A program made the translations under genes and the position numbers. A stretch of DNA of 64,000 nucleotides, taken from positions 682,001-746,000 of the forward strand of contig QAIB01000002.1 of NCBI GenBank assembly GCA_030418545.1, read 5' to 3'. The notes under the pieces are model-generated. The model made no database searches. It had not been told where the DNA came from and saw nothing but the letters and a program-made list of their open reading frames with translations. Origin of the DNA: Xenophilus aerolatus (GTDB lineage: Bacteria; Pseudomonadota; Gammaproteobacteria; Burkholderiales; Burkholderiaceae_C). The number at the start of each line of letters is the position of its first letter. The first letter of the stretch is position 1. This document shows positions 1-9,288 of the stretch, piece by piece.

Positions 1-1492
1 TCAGGCCGCCCGCGTAGGCCTCCGGCGCCACGTGGCCGACCACCATGCCCCAGGTGCCGCCCGAGAAGCGGCCGTCGGTGATGAGGCCCACCGACTCGCC
101 CAGGCCGGCGCCGATCAGCGCGCCCGTGGGCGCCAGCATCTCCGGCATGCCCGGGCCGCCCTTGGGGCCCAGGTAGCGCAGCACCATCACGTCGCCGGCC
201 ACGATCTTGCCGTCGAGGATGGCCTGCAGGGCCGACTGCTCGTCATCGAACACGCGCGCCGGGCCGGTGATGACCGGGTTCTTGAGGCCGGTGATCTTCG
301 CCACCGAGCCCTCGGGCGAGAGGTTGCCCTTGAGGATCGCGAGGTGGCCCTCGGCGTACATGGGCTTGTCGATCGGGCGGATGACGTCCTGGTCGGTGCG
401 CAGCGGCGGCACGTCGGCCAGCGTCTGGGCGATGGTCTTGCCGGTGATGGTCATGCAGTCGCCGTGCAGCAGGCCCGCATCGAGCAGCACCTTCATGACC
501 TGCGGGATGCCGCCGGCGCGGTGCAGGTCCACCGCCAGGTACTTGCCGCTGGGCTTGAGGTCGCAGATCACCGGGATCTTCTTGCGCATGCGCTCGAAGT
601 CGTCGATGGTCCATTCCACCTCGGCCGCGTGCGCGATGGCCATGAAGTGCAGCACCGCGTTGGTCGATCCGCCCGTGGCCATGATCACGGCCACCGCGTT
701 CTCGATCGCTTCCTTGGTCACGATGTCGCGCGGCTTGAGGTCCTTCTTGATCGCCTCGATCAGCACCTTGGCCGATTCCTTGGCCGAGTTCTGCTTCTCG
801 TCGTGCGGGTTGGCCATGGTCGACGAGTAGGGCAGGCTCATGCCCAGCGCCTCGAAGGCCGAGGACATGGTGTTGGCGGTGTACATGCCGCCGCAGGAGC
901 CGGTGCCGGGGATGGCGTTCTGCTCGATCTCCTTCAGGTCCTCGTCGGAGAGCTTGCCGGCCGCGTTCTGGCCCACGGCCTCGAACACGCTGACGATGTT
1001 CAGGTCCTGGCCGCGCCACTTGCCCGGCAGGATGGTGCCGCCATACACATAGATGGCCGGCACGTTGGCGCGCAGCATGCCCATCATGCCGCCGGGCATG
1101 TTCTTGTCGCAGCCGCCGACCACCACCACGCCGTCCATCCACTGGCCGCCGACGCAGGTCTCGATGCAGTCGCTGATGACTTCGCGGCTCACCAGCGAGT
1201 ACTTCATGCCCTCGGTGCCCATGGCCATGCCGTCCGAGATGGTGGGCGTGCCGAAGACCTGCGCGTTGCCGCCCGCCTCCTCGATGCCGGCGATGGCCGC
1301 GTCGGCCAGCTTCTGCAGGCCCGAGTTGCAGGGCGTGATGGTGCTGTGGCCGTTGGCCACGCCGACCATCGGCTTCTTGAAGTCGCCTTCCTGGTAGCCC
1401 ATGGCGTAGTACATCGAGCGGTTCGATGCGCGCGCCTTGCCTTCGGTGATGTTCGCGCTGCGGCGGTTGATCTGCAGGGTCTTGGTGTCCAT
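1..1492 (-). CDS. ilvD: Dihydroxy-acid dehydratase, C-terminus cut by window edge
   Basis: Converts 2,3-dihydroxy-3-methyl acids to 2-oxo acids in valine and isoleucine synthesis. The family uses an Fe-S cluster. The frame runs from the ATG at 1492 (preceded by a weak AGAGAGAC Shine-Dalgarno) to the left edge, giving 497 of roughly 560 expected codons, so the C-terminal tail is missing. Cys55, Cys128 (in [10 protein letters not shown]) and Cys200 (in [14 protein letters not shown]) match the cluster-ligand positions of the IlvD/Edd family. It is divergent from the LysR gene at 1606, which is therefore a candidate regulator; that link is inference. IlvD fits better than Edd because of the family motifs and the absence of sugar-acid genes nearby. 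Confidence 0.96.
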   Translation of the reverse strand, partial: MDTKTLQINRRSANITEGKARASNRSMYYAMGYQEGDFKKPMVGVANGHSTITPCNSGLQKLADAAIAGIEEAGGNAQVFGTPTISDGMAMGTEGMKYSLVSREVISDCIETCVGGQWMDGVVVVGGCDKNMPGGMMGMLRANVPAIYVYGGTILPGKWRGQDLNIVSVFEAVGQNAAGKLSDEDLKEIEQNAIPGTGSCGGMYTANTMSSAFEALGMSLPYSSTMANPHDEKQNSAKESAKVLIEAIKKDLKPRDIVTKEAIENAVAVIMATGGSTNAVLHFMAIAHAAEVEWTIDDFERMRKKIPVICDLKPSGKYLAVDLHRAGGIPQVMKVLLDAGLLHGDCMTITGKTIAQTLADVPPLRTDQDVIRPIDKPMYAEGHLAILKGNLSPEGSVAKITGLKNPVITGPARVFDDEQSALQAILDGKIVAGDVMVLRYLGPKGGPGMPEMLAPTGALIGAGLGESVGLITDGRFSGGTWGMVVGHVAPEAYAGGL

Positions 1493-1556
1493 GTGGGTGT
1501 CTCTCTGGCCCCGGCGCGGGGCGGCATTCGTGGGAGCGCCGATTGTCGGCCGGCGT

Positions 1557-1572
1557 ATTGATTGCTTCCAAT
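1557..1572. promoter_or_regulatory. Candidate LysR-type operator in the ilvD/lysR divergent gap
   Basis: ATTG at 1557-1560 and CAAT at 1569-1572 form an inverted repeat. A second, tighter one (ATTG-CTTC-CAAT, 1561-1572) overlaps it. This A/T-rich patch in a G+C-rich gap fits the T-N11-A architecture of LysR sites and lies 34-49 bases before the lysR start. The assignment is by position and symmetry only. Confidence 0.35.
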
Positions 1573-1605
1573 CCTATTTTCATGCGCCATTGATATGCTG
1601 CAGAA

Positions 1606-2586
1606 ATGAATCCAGATCCGCCGTCGGCTACCGCTGCTTCGCCTGCCATCGAGTTGCGCGCCTGGCGCCAGTTCGTCGCCGTGGCCGAGGAACTGCATTT
1701 CGGCCGCGCCGCCCAGCGCCTGCACATGACCCAGCCGCCCGTGACCCAGGCCATCGCGCAGATGGAGCGCAGCCTGGGCGTGCGCCTGTTCGACCGCACC
1801 CGGCGCCGCGTCGCGCTGACGCCGGCGGGCGAGGCGCTGCTGCCCGAGGTCCGCGAGTTGCTGGCACATGCCCAGGCGCTGCCCGCCCGCGCGCGGGCCG
1901 CCGCGGCCGGCGAGGTGGGACGGGTGCGCCTGGCCTTCGTGTCCACGGTGGGTTTCGAACGTCTGCCGACCTGGGTGCGCGAATTCCACGCGCAACAACC
2001 CGGCGTGGCGCTGGAACTCGTCGAGGCCACCGGCGACGTGCAGATGGAGGCCTTCGCACGCGGCGAGATCGACGCCGGCCTGATGCTGCATTCGCCCGGC
2101 CAGGCACCCGCGTCGCTCGCGAGCCTGGCGGTGGGCGTCGAGCCGCTGGTCCTCGCCGTGCCGACGCAGCATCCGCTGGCCCGAGCACACGCGCCCGAAC
2201 TTGCCCAACTGCTGGAGCAGCCGGTGGTGATGTTTCCGCGCCGCATCCTGCCCTCGCTGCACGACGCCGTATTCGCCCTGTACCAGCGGCATGGCCGGGT
2301 GCCGCAGGTCGCCCAGGAGGCGATCCAGATGCAGACCATCGTCAACCTCGTCTGGGGAGGCCTGGGCATCGCGTGGGTGCCGGAGAGCGTGACCAGCTTC
2401 CGCCGCGCCGGGGTGGTGTACCGGCCGGTCGCAGATTTCGCGGCGGGCACGGCGGGCGCGGGCCGGCGACGGGTGTCCGCAGGCGCCCGGTTCCCGGCTT
2501 GCGAGACCAGCTTGGTCTGGCCGGCCGGCGACGTCGCGCCGGGGCTGGCGCGATTCGTCGAATTCGTCCGGGGGCGCCGCCGCTGA
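1606..2586 (+). CDS. LysR family transcriptional regulator
   Basis: A 326-residue DNA-binding regulator of normal LysR length. An N-terminal winged helix-turn-helix covers about residues 16-75 (FVAVAEELHFGRAAQRLHMT and LFDRTRRRVALTPAGE are typical). A periplasmic-binding-protein-like effector domain follows from about residue 100. The ATG at 1606 begins 113 bases from the ilvD start on the other strand, the classical LysR/target arrangement, so control of ilvD is plausible but unproven. The effector cannot be told from sequence. Confidence 0.9.
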   Translation: MNPDPPSATAASPAIELRAWRQFVAVAEELHFGRAAQRLHMTQPPVTQAIAQMERSLGVRLFDRTRRRVALTPAGEALLPEVRELLAHAQALPARARAAAAGEVGRVRLAFVSTVGFERLPTWVREFHAQQPGVALELVEATGDVQMEAFARGEIDAGLMLHSPGQAPASLASLAVGVEPLVLAVPTQHPLARAHAPELAQLLEQPVVMFPRRILPSLHDAVFALYQRHGRVPQVAQEAIQMQTIVNLVWGGLGIAWVPESVTSFRRAGVVYRPVADFAAGTAGAGRRRVSAGARFPACETSLVWPAGDVAPGLARFVEFVRGRRR

Positions 2587-2657
2587 AGTGGCGAGCGTGC
2601 ACGACGTCCGCCGCGCGCGCTTGGCGGCGCGTGCCGACTGCCACGAGAATCGGCTTC

Positions 2658-2891
2658 GTGAACCGTCGCAGTCCAGATCCCATCGAGCCGGCCGACATGT
2701 CCGACGCCGAACTGGCGGTCGCGATTCAGCGCCATCGCCGCGCGGCACTGCGCGGCAGCGGCTATCTGGACCGTGAGGCCCAGGCGCTCGAAGAGGAACT
2801 GCGCCATCGCGCCGGCATCATCAGCGAATACGGAGCGCCGCTGCGCTTTGCCGAGCCCAAGCCCCGCCGTCGCTGGTGGCAGTTCTGGTGA
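2658..2891 (+). CDS. Small hypothetical protein
   Basis: A 77-codon frame from GTG 2658, or 64 codons from ATG 2697. Neither start has a clear Shine-Dalgarno. The product is charged and probably helical (SDAELAVAIQRHRRAALRG, then an acidic EALEEELRHRAG-like stretch) and ends in a basic, aromatic RRRWWQFW tail that could touch the membrane surface. No transmembrane segment or known domain is recognised. It sits between the LysR gene and the convergent AraC gene. Start choice is uncertain. Confidence 0.5.
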   Translation: MNRRSPDPIEPADMSDAELAVAIQRHRRAALRGSGYLDREAQALEEELRHRAGIISEYGAPLRFAEPKPRRRWWQFW

Positions 2892-2949
2892 CGAGCTTCG
2901 GCCACCCCTTATCGGTCGGCGTGCGCTCGGCCCTCCAGCCGTGCGGCGC

Positions 2950-3846
2950 TCAGGCGCCGCGCCGTTCGCGCCGGTAGGCGCCGGGGCTGGCACCCACGTG
3001 CCGGCCGAAGGCCGAGGCGAAATGGCTCGGGCTCGAAAAGCCCACGGTAACGGCGATCGCGGTGATGCTCAGGTCGGTGGCTTCGAGCAGTCGCCGGGCC
3101 TCTGCGACGCGTGCTCGCAGCACATACTGCCAAGGCGTCGTCCCGAAGCTGGCCTTGAACCCGTCCATCAGGTGCGGCACCGACACGCCGGCCACCTGCG
3201 CGAGCGCTTCCACGCGGATGTCCTCGTGCATCGACGCCGCGATGTACTGCACCAGGCCTTGGCGCTGCCGGTCCGAGAAGCGGCGCGCACGGTTTGCGCG
3301 CCGAACGGGCGCCACATCCGGCCGTGATCGCAGGTACGCGTCCGCGATGTGCAAGCGGATCGCCGCCAGCAGCGACTGCAGCGCCATCCGGCCCAGGTCA
3401 TCGTCGCGCTGCGCGAGTTGCAGGACGCGCGCACTGGCGTGATGCAGGAAGGCGTCGCGGTGTCCGACGCGGGCCGCCATGTCGCCGCCTCCGAGGAGTT
3501 CGGCGGGCACGCGGAACTCGGCGAAGCGTACGGTGGCGCCCTGTGCCTTCGCGGCGTAGCGGCAACCGGCCGGAATGGTCCAGACATCGCCGACCTGCGG
3601 GAGCAGGTCGGCGGACGGACCGGCGGAGAAGACCGATTCCATGCTGCTCAGACGGCCGGCCAGATGCACCACCAGCGTGTGTGCATCTTCGACGAAGCTC
3701 CAGTCCGTCGGCGCGCTCACGTCCTCGGTGACCAGTTGCGCCGACAGGTCGTCGCAGGCGACCTGCTGGCGCCTGACGATCACCCGCTCGAAGACGGGGC
3801 TTTCGGCGTCTTGCCGGAAGCGTCCGGCCGCTGGATGGATGTCCAT
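2950..3846 (-). CDS. AraC family transcriptional regulator
   Basis: About 298 residues from the ATG at 3846; the open frame continues upstream to 3990 but with poorer starts. The N-terminal half resembles a cupin-type sensing domain. The C-terminal ~100 residues carry the paired AraC helix-turn-helix motifs (IRVEALAQVAGVSVPHL, then ARRLLEATDLSITAIAVTVGFSSPSHFASAFGR split across the second motif). It is divergent from the SDR gene starting at 3981 with a 134-base gap, so it probably controls that gene; this is inferred from arrangement. The ligand is unknown. Confidence 0.88.
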   Translation of the reverse strand: MDIHPAAGRFRQDAESPVFERVIVRRQQVACDDLSAQLVTEDVSAPTDWSFVEDAHTLVVHLAGRLSSMESVFSAGPSADLLPQVGDVWTIPAGCRYAAKAQGATVRFAEFRVPAELLGGGDMAARVGHRDAFLHHASARVLQLAQRDDDLGRMALQSLLAAIRLHIADAYLRSRPDVAPVRRANRARRFSDRQRQGLVQYIAASMHEDIRVEALAQVAGVSVPHLMDGFKASFGTTPWQYVLRARVAEARRLLEATDLSITAIAVTVGFSSPSHFASAFGRHVGASPGAYRRERRGA

Positions 3847-3980
3847 GTCGTGTGGCAACAAAACGCGGGATTTCGACAGTTCGTGAGGATTTTGAAGGCG
3901 CCCCGGCGGGACGGTCCATAGATTCGCCCACGGCGCGCATGCGGCACGCCGAATTTCTGTCCACATCAAGGAGGTCATCC

Positions 3981-4754
3981 ATGGCAGCACCCACCCTCGA
4001 CGGCAAGGCCGTCGTCATTGCCGGCGGCGGCAAGAACCTGGGGGCGCTGATCGCGCACCAGTTCGCCGACGCGGGCGCCAAGGGCTTCGCGCTCCACTAC
4101 AACAGCGACGGCTCGAAGGCCGAGGCCGAGAAGACGGCGGGCGAGCTGCGCGAGAAGGGCGCGGACGTCATCACCTTCCAGGGCGACCTGGCGGTGGTCG
4201 CCAACAACGCGAAGCTGTTCGACCAGGCCAAGGCGAAGTTCGGAAAGATCCATGTGGCCATCAACACCGCGGGCGTCGTCATCAAGAAGCCGATCGCCGA
4301 GGTCACCGAGGCCGACTACGACAAGAGCTTCGACGCCAACGCCAAGGCCGCCTTCTTCTTCATGCAGCAGGCCGGCCGCGTGCTGGAGGAGCGGGGCAGC
4401 ATCGTCACCATCGTGAGTTCGCTCCTGGCCGCGTACACGCCTTTCTACGCGATCTACCCCGGGAGCAAGGCAGCGGTGGAGCACTACACGCGCGCCGCAT
4501 CGAAGGAGTTCGGCGAGCGCGGCATCTCGGTCAACGCGGTCGGCCCCGGCCCGATGGACACCTCCTTCTTCTACGGCCAGGAGAGCAAGGAGGCGGTGGC
4601 CTACCACAGCAGTGCGGCTGCCTTGAGCAAGTACTCGAAGAAGGGCCTGACCGACATCGAGGACATCGCACCGATCGTCAAGTTCCTGGTCACCGACGGC
4701 TGGTGGATCACGGGCCAGACGATCTTCGCCAACGGCGGCTACACGACCCGCTGA
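3981..4754 (+). CDS. SDR family NAD(P)-dependent oxidoreductase
   Basis: A 257-residue classical short-chain dehydrogenase. The cofactor loop is GGGKNLG (residues 15-21), a variant of TGxxxGxG. NTAG lies at 95-98, the catalytic serine is around 146, and the YPGSK active-site motif gives Tyr159 and Lys163. The ATG at 3981 follows a perfect AAGGAGG Shine-Dalgarno by six bases, fixing the start although the frame is open further upstream. The divergent AraC gene is its likely regulator. Substrate cannot be inferred; an annotation as 3-oxoacyl-ACP reductase would be over-specific. Confidence 0.9.
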   Translation: MAAPTLDGKAVVIAGGGKNLGALIAHQFADAGAKGFALHYNSDGSKAEAEKTAGELREKGADVITFQGDLAVVANNAKLFDQAKAKFGKIHVAINTAGVVIKKPIAEVTEADYDKSFDANAKAAFFFMQQAGRVLEERGSIVTIVSSLLAAYTPFYAIYPGSKAAVEHYTRAASKEFGERGISVNAVGPGPMDTSFFYGQESKEAVAYHSSAAALSKYSKKGLTDIEDIAPIVKFLVTDGWWITGQTIFANGGYTTR

Positions 4755-4784
4755 GCCGCGTCCGCTCAGGGCCGAATCGGGCTG

Positions 4785-4832
4785 TAGCGCCCGCCGGTCC
4801 TGCACGGGGCGCTATCGAATCAGGAGCAAGCA
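4785..4832 (+). repeat. Dispersed repeat family A, degenerate copy 1
   Basis: Between the SDR gene and lgt. It keeps the GCGCCCGCCGG arm, a GGGGCGC return arm and the trailing GCTATCGAA...AGGAGCA block seen in the clearer copy at 18809. The match is partial, so membership is less certain than for the other copies. Confidence 0.45.
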
Positions 4833-4895
4833 CGGCCTGGCCCGGCGACACCCACATCGCCGGGCAGGCCGGGCGGCTGCGCGACAATGGCCGCC

Positions 4896-5744
4896 ATGCT
4901 CATGTACCCGCAGCTCAACCCCGTGGCCCTGCAGATCGGCCCGGTGGCGATTCACTGGTATGGCCTGACCTACCTCGCGGCCTTCGGCCTGTTCTATTTC
5001 CTGGGCACGCGCCGGCTGCGGCACGAGCCCTTCCGCTCGCTCACCGGGTCCGCCGCCTGGAGCCGCAAGGACGTGGAGGACATCCTCTTCCTCGGCGTCA
5101 TGGGCGTCATCGTCGGTGGCCGGCTGGGCTACTGCCTCTTCTACAAGCCCGGCTACTACCTGACGCATCCACTGGAGATCTTCATGGTCTGGCAGGGCGG
5201 CATGAGCTTCCACGGCGGCCTGCTCGGCGTGATCGCGGCGATGTTCTGGTACGCGCACTCGCGCCAGCGGCCGGTGTGGCAGGTGCTGGATTTCGTCGCG
5301 CCCTGCGTGCCCACCGGCCTGGCCGCGGGGCGTGTGGGCAACTTCATCAACGGTGAGCTGTGGGGGCGCTTCTCCAGCCCGGACCTGCCCTGGGGCATGG
5401 TCTTTCCGCAAAGCGGCTCGATGCTGCCGCGCCATCCCTCGCAGGTCTACCAGTTCCTGCTCGAGGGGCTGCTGCTCTTCGTCATCCTCTGGCTCTACGC
5501 GCGCAAGGAGCGGCGCGAGCGCCGCGTGTCGGCCGTGTTCCTGATCGGCTACGGCGTGATGCGCTTCATCGCGGAGTACTTCCGCGAGCCCGATGACTTC
5601 CTGGGCCTGCTGGCGTTGAACATGAGCATGGGGCAATGGCTGTGCGTGCCGATGGTGCTGGCCGGCATCGTGCTCTACCTCACCGCGCCGGAGCGTCCAC
5701 GCACGGCCGCGAGCGGCCAGCCGCCAGCCCGCGCGACGTCCTGA
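4896..5744 (+). CDS. lgt: Prolipoprotein diacylglyceryl transferase
   Basis: Inner-membrane enzyme moving diacylglycerol from phosphatidylglycerol to the lipobox cysteine, the first step of lipoprotein maturation. 282 residues with about seven membrane segments. The HGG motif at 106-108 and the Lgt signature GRxGNFxNGExxGR at about 145-158 are present. An in-frame ATG nine bases upstream (4887) is an alternative start, and neither has a strong Shine-Dalgarno. It stands alone. Client lipoproteins in this window include the product at 10991-11227 and the MltD-like protein at 52953-54605. Confidence 0.96.
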   Translation: MLMYPQLNPVALQIGPVAIHWYGLTYLAAFGLFYFLGTRRLRHEPFRSLTGSAAWSRKDVEDILFLGVMGVIVGGRLGYCLFYKPGYYLTHPLEIFMVWQGGMSFHGGLLGVIAAMFWYAHSRQRPVWQVLDFVAPCVPTGLAAGRVGNFINGELWGRFSSPDLPWGMVFPQSGSMLPRHPSQVYQFLLEGLLLFVILWLYARKERRERRVSAVFLIGYGVMRFIAEYFREPDDFLGLLALNMSMGQWLCVPMVLAGIVLYLTAPERPRTAASGQPPARATS

Positions 5745-5830
5745 GGGCAGCAGGAACCGGCCACGCCGGCTATCGCCGCCATCGGATCGTTCAATTTCAC
5801 AGGCCGCGGGTGCGCCCCCACACTCGGGGC

Positions 5831-5932
5831 ATGAATTCCATCGCTTCACGTGCACGGCAGGTACTCGGATTGGCCATCAGCGCGGGCGGCCTCGCCGCGC
5901 TGCTTTCGCAGGGCGGTTCGCTGCTGAGCTGA
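5831..5932 (+). CDS. Possible 33-residue membrane micropeptide
   Basis: A short frame in the convergent gap between lgt and the pseudouridine synthase. A basic N-terminus is followed by a small, hydrophobic VLGLAISAGGLAALL stretch that could be one transmembrane helix or a signal peptide. No clear ribosome binding site and no known family. It may be chance. Confidence 0.25.
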   Translation: MNSIASRARQVLGLAISAGGLAALLSQGGSLLS

Positions 5933-5939
5933 CGACCGC

Positions 5940-6821
5940 TCAGGCGCCGGGCGGTGGCATCGCCAGTGTGCGGGCGCTCTCGAAGCAGCGCTCGGCGCCG
6001 GTCACCGGGTCGGTGAAGGCCAGCGTTTTGGCCAGCAACTGCATGGGCCGCCCAAAGTCGTCGCTGCCCTCGGGCCAGAACACCGGGTAGATCGTGTCGT
6101 TCGCGATCGGCACGCCCAGTGCCGCGCAATGCGCGCGCAGCTGGTGCTTGCGGCCCGTCAGCGGCGTGAGGCGCAGGTGCGCCCAGAGCCCCTCGGCCGC
6201 CAGCAGCTCGATGCCGGTTTCCGAATTCGGCTCGCCCGGAACTTCGTCCGAGCGCATGAAGCTCGATGCGAGTCGACTGCGATGCACGGCGGGCAGCGCC
6301 CGCGGCGGCGGCCAGTGCACGATGGCCTCGTAGGTCTTGTGCACCGCGCGCTGCTCGAAGAGGCGCTGGTAGGCGTTGCGCGTGTGCGGCTGCACCGCAA
6401 ACACCACCAGCCCGGCGGTGCCGCGGTCGATGCGGTGGATGGGCACCAGTGACTCGATGCCCAGCTCGCGCTTGAGCCTCACCAGCAGCGTCTCCTGCAC
6501 GTACTTGCCGCTCGGGATCACCGGCAGGAAATGCGGCTTGTCGGCCACCACCAGCCAGTCGTCGCGCAACAGCACCTGCGCCTCGAAGGGCACCTCGGGC
6601 TCCTGCGCCAGCTCGCGGTAGTACCAGATGCGCAGGTCCTTCGCATAGGGCCGGTCCGGCACCAGCGGCGTGCCGTCGCCCTCGACCACGCGACCGGCCT
6701 GCATGCGCGCGATCCACGCGTCGCGGGCGACCATCGGAAAGCGTTCGACCAGCCAGTCCAGCACCGTCGGCCAATGTCCAGGCGGCAGCGCCACGCAGCT
6801 CGCGCTGAGGCCGTCGCGCAT
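5940..6821 (-). CDS. RluA-type RNA pseudouridine synthase
   Basis: Isomerises uridine in rRNA or tRNA. About 293 residues from the ATG at 6821; the frame is open to 6941 but would then overlap the DUF488 gene. The catalytic motif HRIDRGTAGL contains the active aspartate, in the HRLDxxTSG pattern of the RluA/RluC/RluD family. The later PLTGRKHQLRAHCAALG block is also typical. The N-terminus lacks an obvious S4 domain. The target uridine cannot be named. Confidence 0.9.
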   Translation of the reverse strand: MRDGLSASCVALPPGHWPTVLDWLVERFPMVARDAWIARMQAGRVVEGDGTPLVPDRPYAKDLRIWYYRELAQEPEVPFEAQVLLRDDWLVVADKPHFLPVIPSGKYVQETLLVRLKRELGIESLVPIHRIDRGTAGLVVFAVQPHTRNAYQRLFEQRAVHKTYEAIVHWPPPRALPAVHRSRLASSFMRSDEVPGEPNSETGIELLAAEGLWAHLRLTPLTGRKHQLRAHCAALGVPIANDTIYPVFWPEGSDDFGRPMQLLAKTLAFTDPVTGAERCFESARTLAMPPPGA

Positions 6822-6900
6822 CGGCAGCGGCCGCGGTTGGCTCGCTCGGCGGGCGCTTCGGGCGCTGCGGGGGCGGGCAGGCACGGGTGGACGCCCGATC

Positions 6901-7290
6901 TCAGGCGGCGATGTCCGCCCCGCGCTCCGCCAGCAGCGCACGCAGCACCGAACGGTGGCAGTGCGCCTCGTCCTCGCAGTAGCAGCCCACGGCGAATGCC
7001 GACTGGTGCGACAGGGCGGCCAGCAGGTCCAGGCTGCGGCTGGCGTCGGCCGCGGCCATCTCGGCCTTGTACCTGCGCACGAAGGCGTTCCATTCGGCGG
7101 GCGTCTTCGCCTCCTGGCCCAGCTTCATGGTCTCGGCCGAGGGCGCGAGGTTGGGGTACCAGACGTCGTACCAGTCCTGCGCGGCGAACTCGGCCTTGGG
7201 CACGCCGCGCGGCGGACGGCGCACGGTGCCGATGCGCAGGCCCTCGCCGGGCGCGCGGGCGGTGCCGAGGCGGACGATGCGGATGCTCAT
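6901..7290 (-). CDS. DUF488 family protein
   Basis: 129 residues, of the small DUF488 family (YeaO-like), whose role is poorly defined. Characteristic features are the early RIGTVRRPPRGVP segment, the WYDVWYPNLAPS stretch and the conserved late CYC...HCHR cysteine/histidine group, which could bind metal. The start at 7290 is followed by MSIRIVRLGTAR, the family's usual opening. It lies between the PhoX-like gene (27 bases upstream) and the pseudouridine synthase, so all three may be co-transcribed. Confidence 0.82.
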   Translation of the reverse strand: MSIRIVRLGTARAPGEGLRIGTVRRPPRGVPKAEFAAQDWYDVWYPNLAPSAETMKLGQEAKTPAEWNAFVRRYKAEMAAADASRSLDLLAALSHQSAFAVGCYCEDEAHCHRSVLRALLAERGADIAA

Positions 7291-7317
7291 GGTGTGGTTC
7301 TCCCTTTCGGTCGGGTG

Positions 7318-9213
7318 TCAGGTGCCGACGATGCCGCCGTCGCGGCGGCGCACGACCACGGTGGCCGAGCGCGGCCTGGCGCTGCCGACGGCCTTTCCGT
7401 CCGGCCAGGCGCTGTTGGGGGCGGCGCTGCCGTCGTCGCGCGTCTCGCCGGGGTGCTGCACGTTCACGAAGAGCGTGCGGCGGTCGGGCGTGAGCACGCA
7501 GCCCGTGATCTCGCAGCCCTTCGGCCCGGTGAGGAAGCGACGGATGCGCCCCGTGGCCGGGTTGGCGCACAGAAGCTGGTTGTTGCCCAGCGCCGTGTAC
7601 GGCGGCTTGCCGATGGTCTGACCGCTCATGTCGGTCTGGATCCACAGCAGGCCGGCGCTGTCGAAGTGCAGGCCGTCGGGGCTGCCGAACAGGTCGGCCT
7701 TCTCGCCCGCCGGGCCCTCGGGGTAGCGCGCCCCGGCCTGCGGCAGTGCCGTGTCCCCGGCCAGCACGTAATGGTCCCAGGCGAAGGCGGTCGCGCCCGC
7801 GTCGCCGCCGTCCTCGCGCCAGCGCAGGATGCCGCCGAAGAGGTTGTTGGCCCGCGGGTTGGCGGGATCGGCCGCGGGCTTGCCGGGATCGCCGCGCTGG
7901 CTGTTGTTGGTGAGGGTGACGTACACCTCGCCCGACTGCGGATGCACGGCGATCCATTCGGGGCGGTCCATCTTCGTGCCGCCGACGAGGTCGCCGGCCA
8001 GGCGTGCGTGGATCAGCACGTCGGCCGCGTCGGCGAAGCCAGCCGCGGCGTCGAGCCCGTCCTGCCCGTGCACCAGCGGCAGCCAGCGGCCGCGTCCGCC
8101 TTCGTCGTAGCGCGCGACGTACAGCGTGCCGTCGTCCAGCAGGTCGCGGTTCGCGGCGCGCGCCGCGGCGTCCTGCCCCGGCTGCACGCGCCGGCGGCTC
8201 ACGAACTTGTAGATGTACTCGAAGCGCTCGTCGTCGCCCATGTACACGGCGAGCCGGCCGTCCCGGGTGAGCGTGCAGGTGGCACTTTCCTGCCGCTTGC
8301 GGCCCAGCGCGGTGCGCTTGACGGGCACCGACTGCGGATCGAACGGGTCGATCTCCACCACCCAGCCGAAGCGGTGCGCTTCGTTCGGGTGTCGCGTGAG
8401 GTCGAAACGCTCGTCGTGCCGCCAGTACTCGACCCACTGGCTGCCGGGCACGGTGCCGTAGCGCTGCTGCGCGGGCGTGGCGGCGCGCGCCGCCTCCTTC
8501 GGGCCGCCGAAGTAGCCGTGGAAGTTCTCTTCGCAGGTCAGATAGGTGCCCCAGGGCGTGACGCCCATCGCGCAGTTGGCGAATGTGCCCAGCACGCGCT
8601 CGCCCGCGGGGTCGGCCGCAGTGCGCATGCGCGAGGTGCCGGCTGCCGGCCCGGCGATGCGCATCGGCGTGGCGGCATGGATGCGTCGCGCGAAGCGCGA
8701 GGGCAACACCTGCTGCCAGCCTTGGGCCGTGCGCCGTACCTCGATCACCGACACGCCCATCGCATGCTGCGATTTGCGCACCTTCTCCGCGGTCCAGGCA
8801 GTGGCACCGGACACGCCGGCGGTGTGCAGCAGTTGCTCGTCGGTGTACTCGTGGTTCATCACCAGCAGGCCGTGGTCGCTGCTGGCGCCCAGGGGGAAGA
8901 AGTGCATGCCGTCGTGGTGCATGCCCGCCTGTACGGCCTGGTCGTCGGCGCTGTTCGATGCATCGGGTGCGAAGGCCGGCATGCGCCCGGCCACGCCTGT
9001 GGGCGCTCCCCAGGGGTAGAGCAGTTGCCAGTCGTAGCCCGCCGGCACGCGCACGGCGTCATCCAGCGAGGCGGCCAGGCTGGGGAAGGAAGGCAGGCTT
9101 GCATCCGTGGCGCCGTGGGCGCAGCCCTGGCCCAGCAGCGACACCACCGCGGCGGCACCGCCGGCGTGCAGGAACAGGCGGCGGTCGGGGCGGTCGGGCG
9201 GGGCGATCGGCAT
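7318..9213 (-). CDS. PhoX-like (DUF839) secreted phosphatase family protein
   Basis: 631 residues. The N-terminus (DRRLFLHAGGAAAVVSLLG) is a twin-arginine export signal followed by GC, so the protein is probably moved folded to the periplasm. The body is the PF05787 beta-propeller family that includes the calcium/iron alkaline phosphatase PhoX. Visible family segments are LVMNHEYTDE, GTYLTCEENFHGYF, HRFGWVVEIDPFDP and TKMDRPEWIAVHP. Enzyme activity is inferred from the family, and many members are uncharacterised. It is divergent from the crotonase at 9289. I see no convincing Pho box upstream despite the phosphate theme at 15-27 kb. Confidence 0.85.
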   Translation of the reverse strand: MPIAPPDRPDRRLFLHAGGAAAVVSLLGQGCAHGATDASLPSFPSLAASLDDAVRVPAGYDWQLLYPWGAPTGVAGRMPAFAPDASNSADDQAVQAGMHHDGMHFFPLGASSDHGLLVMNHEYTDEQLLHTAGVSGATAWTAEKVRKSQHAMGVSVIEVRRTAQGWQQVLPSRFARRIHAATPMRIAGPAAGTSRMRTAADPAGERVLGTFANCAMGVTPWGTYLTCEENFHGYFGGPKEAARAATPAQQRYGTVPGSQWVEYWRHDERFDLTRHPNEAHRFGWVVEIDPFDPQSVPVKRTALGRKRQESATCTLTRDGRLAVYMGDDERFEYIYKFVSRRRVQPGQDAAARAANRDLLDDGTLYVARYDEGGRGRWLPLVHGQDGLDAAAGFADAADVLIHARLAGDLVGGTKMDRPEWIAVHPQSGEVYVTLTNNSQRGDPGKPAADPANPRANNLFGGILRWREDGGDAGATAFAWDHYVLAGDTALPQAGARYPEGPAGEKADLFGSPDGLHFDSAGLLWIQTDMSGQTIGKPPYTALGNNQLLCANPATGRIRRFLTGPKGCEITGCVLTPDRRTLFVNVQHPGETRDDGSAAPNSAWPDGKAVGSARPRSATVVVRRRDGGIVGT

Positions 9214-9288
9214 GGGACTGTTGTAGCGTGCAAGACAGCCGTGATCATCGCCGAACGGGATACTGCGAAGCCTCAAGGAGACACCGGC

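Noticed and set aside
32-1561. A 509-codon open frame on the plus strand opposite ilvD
   Set aside because: The translation is compositionally odd (histidine, alanine and arginine rich) and lies antisense to a clear ilvD. It is a by-product of high G+C codon bias.
9214-9288. A Pho box upstream of the PhoX-like phosphatase
   Set aside because: A CTGTCTT heptamer occurs on the minus strand but its partner 11 bases on matches at only about two positions, so phosphate control is not supported.
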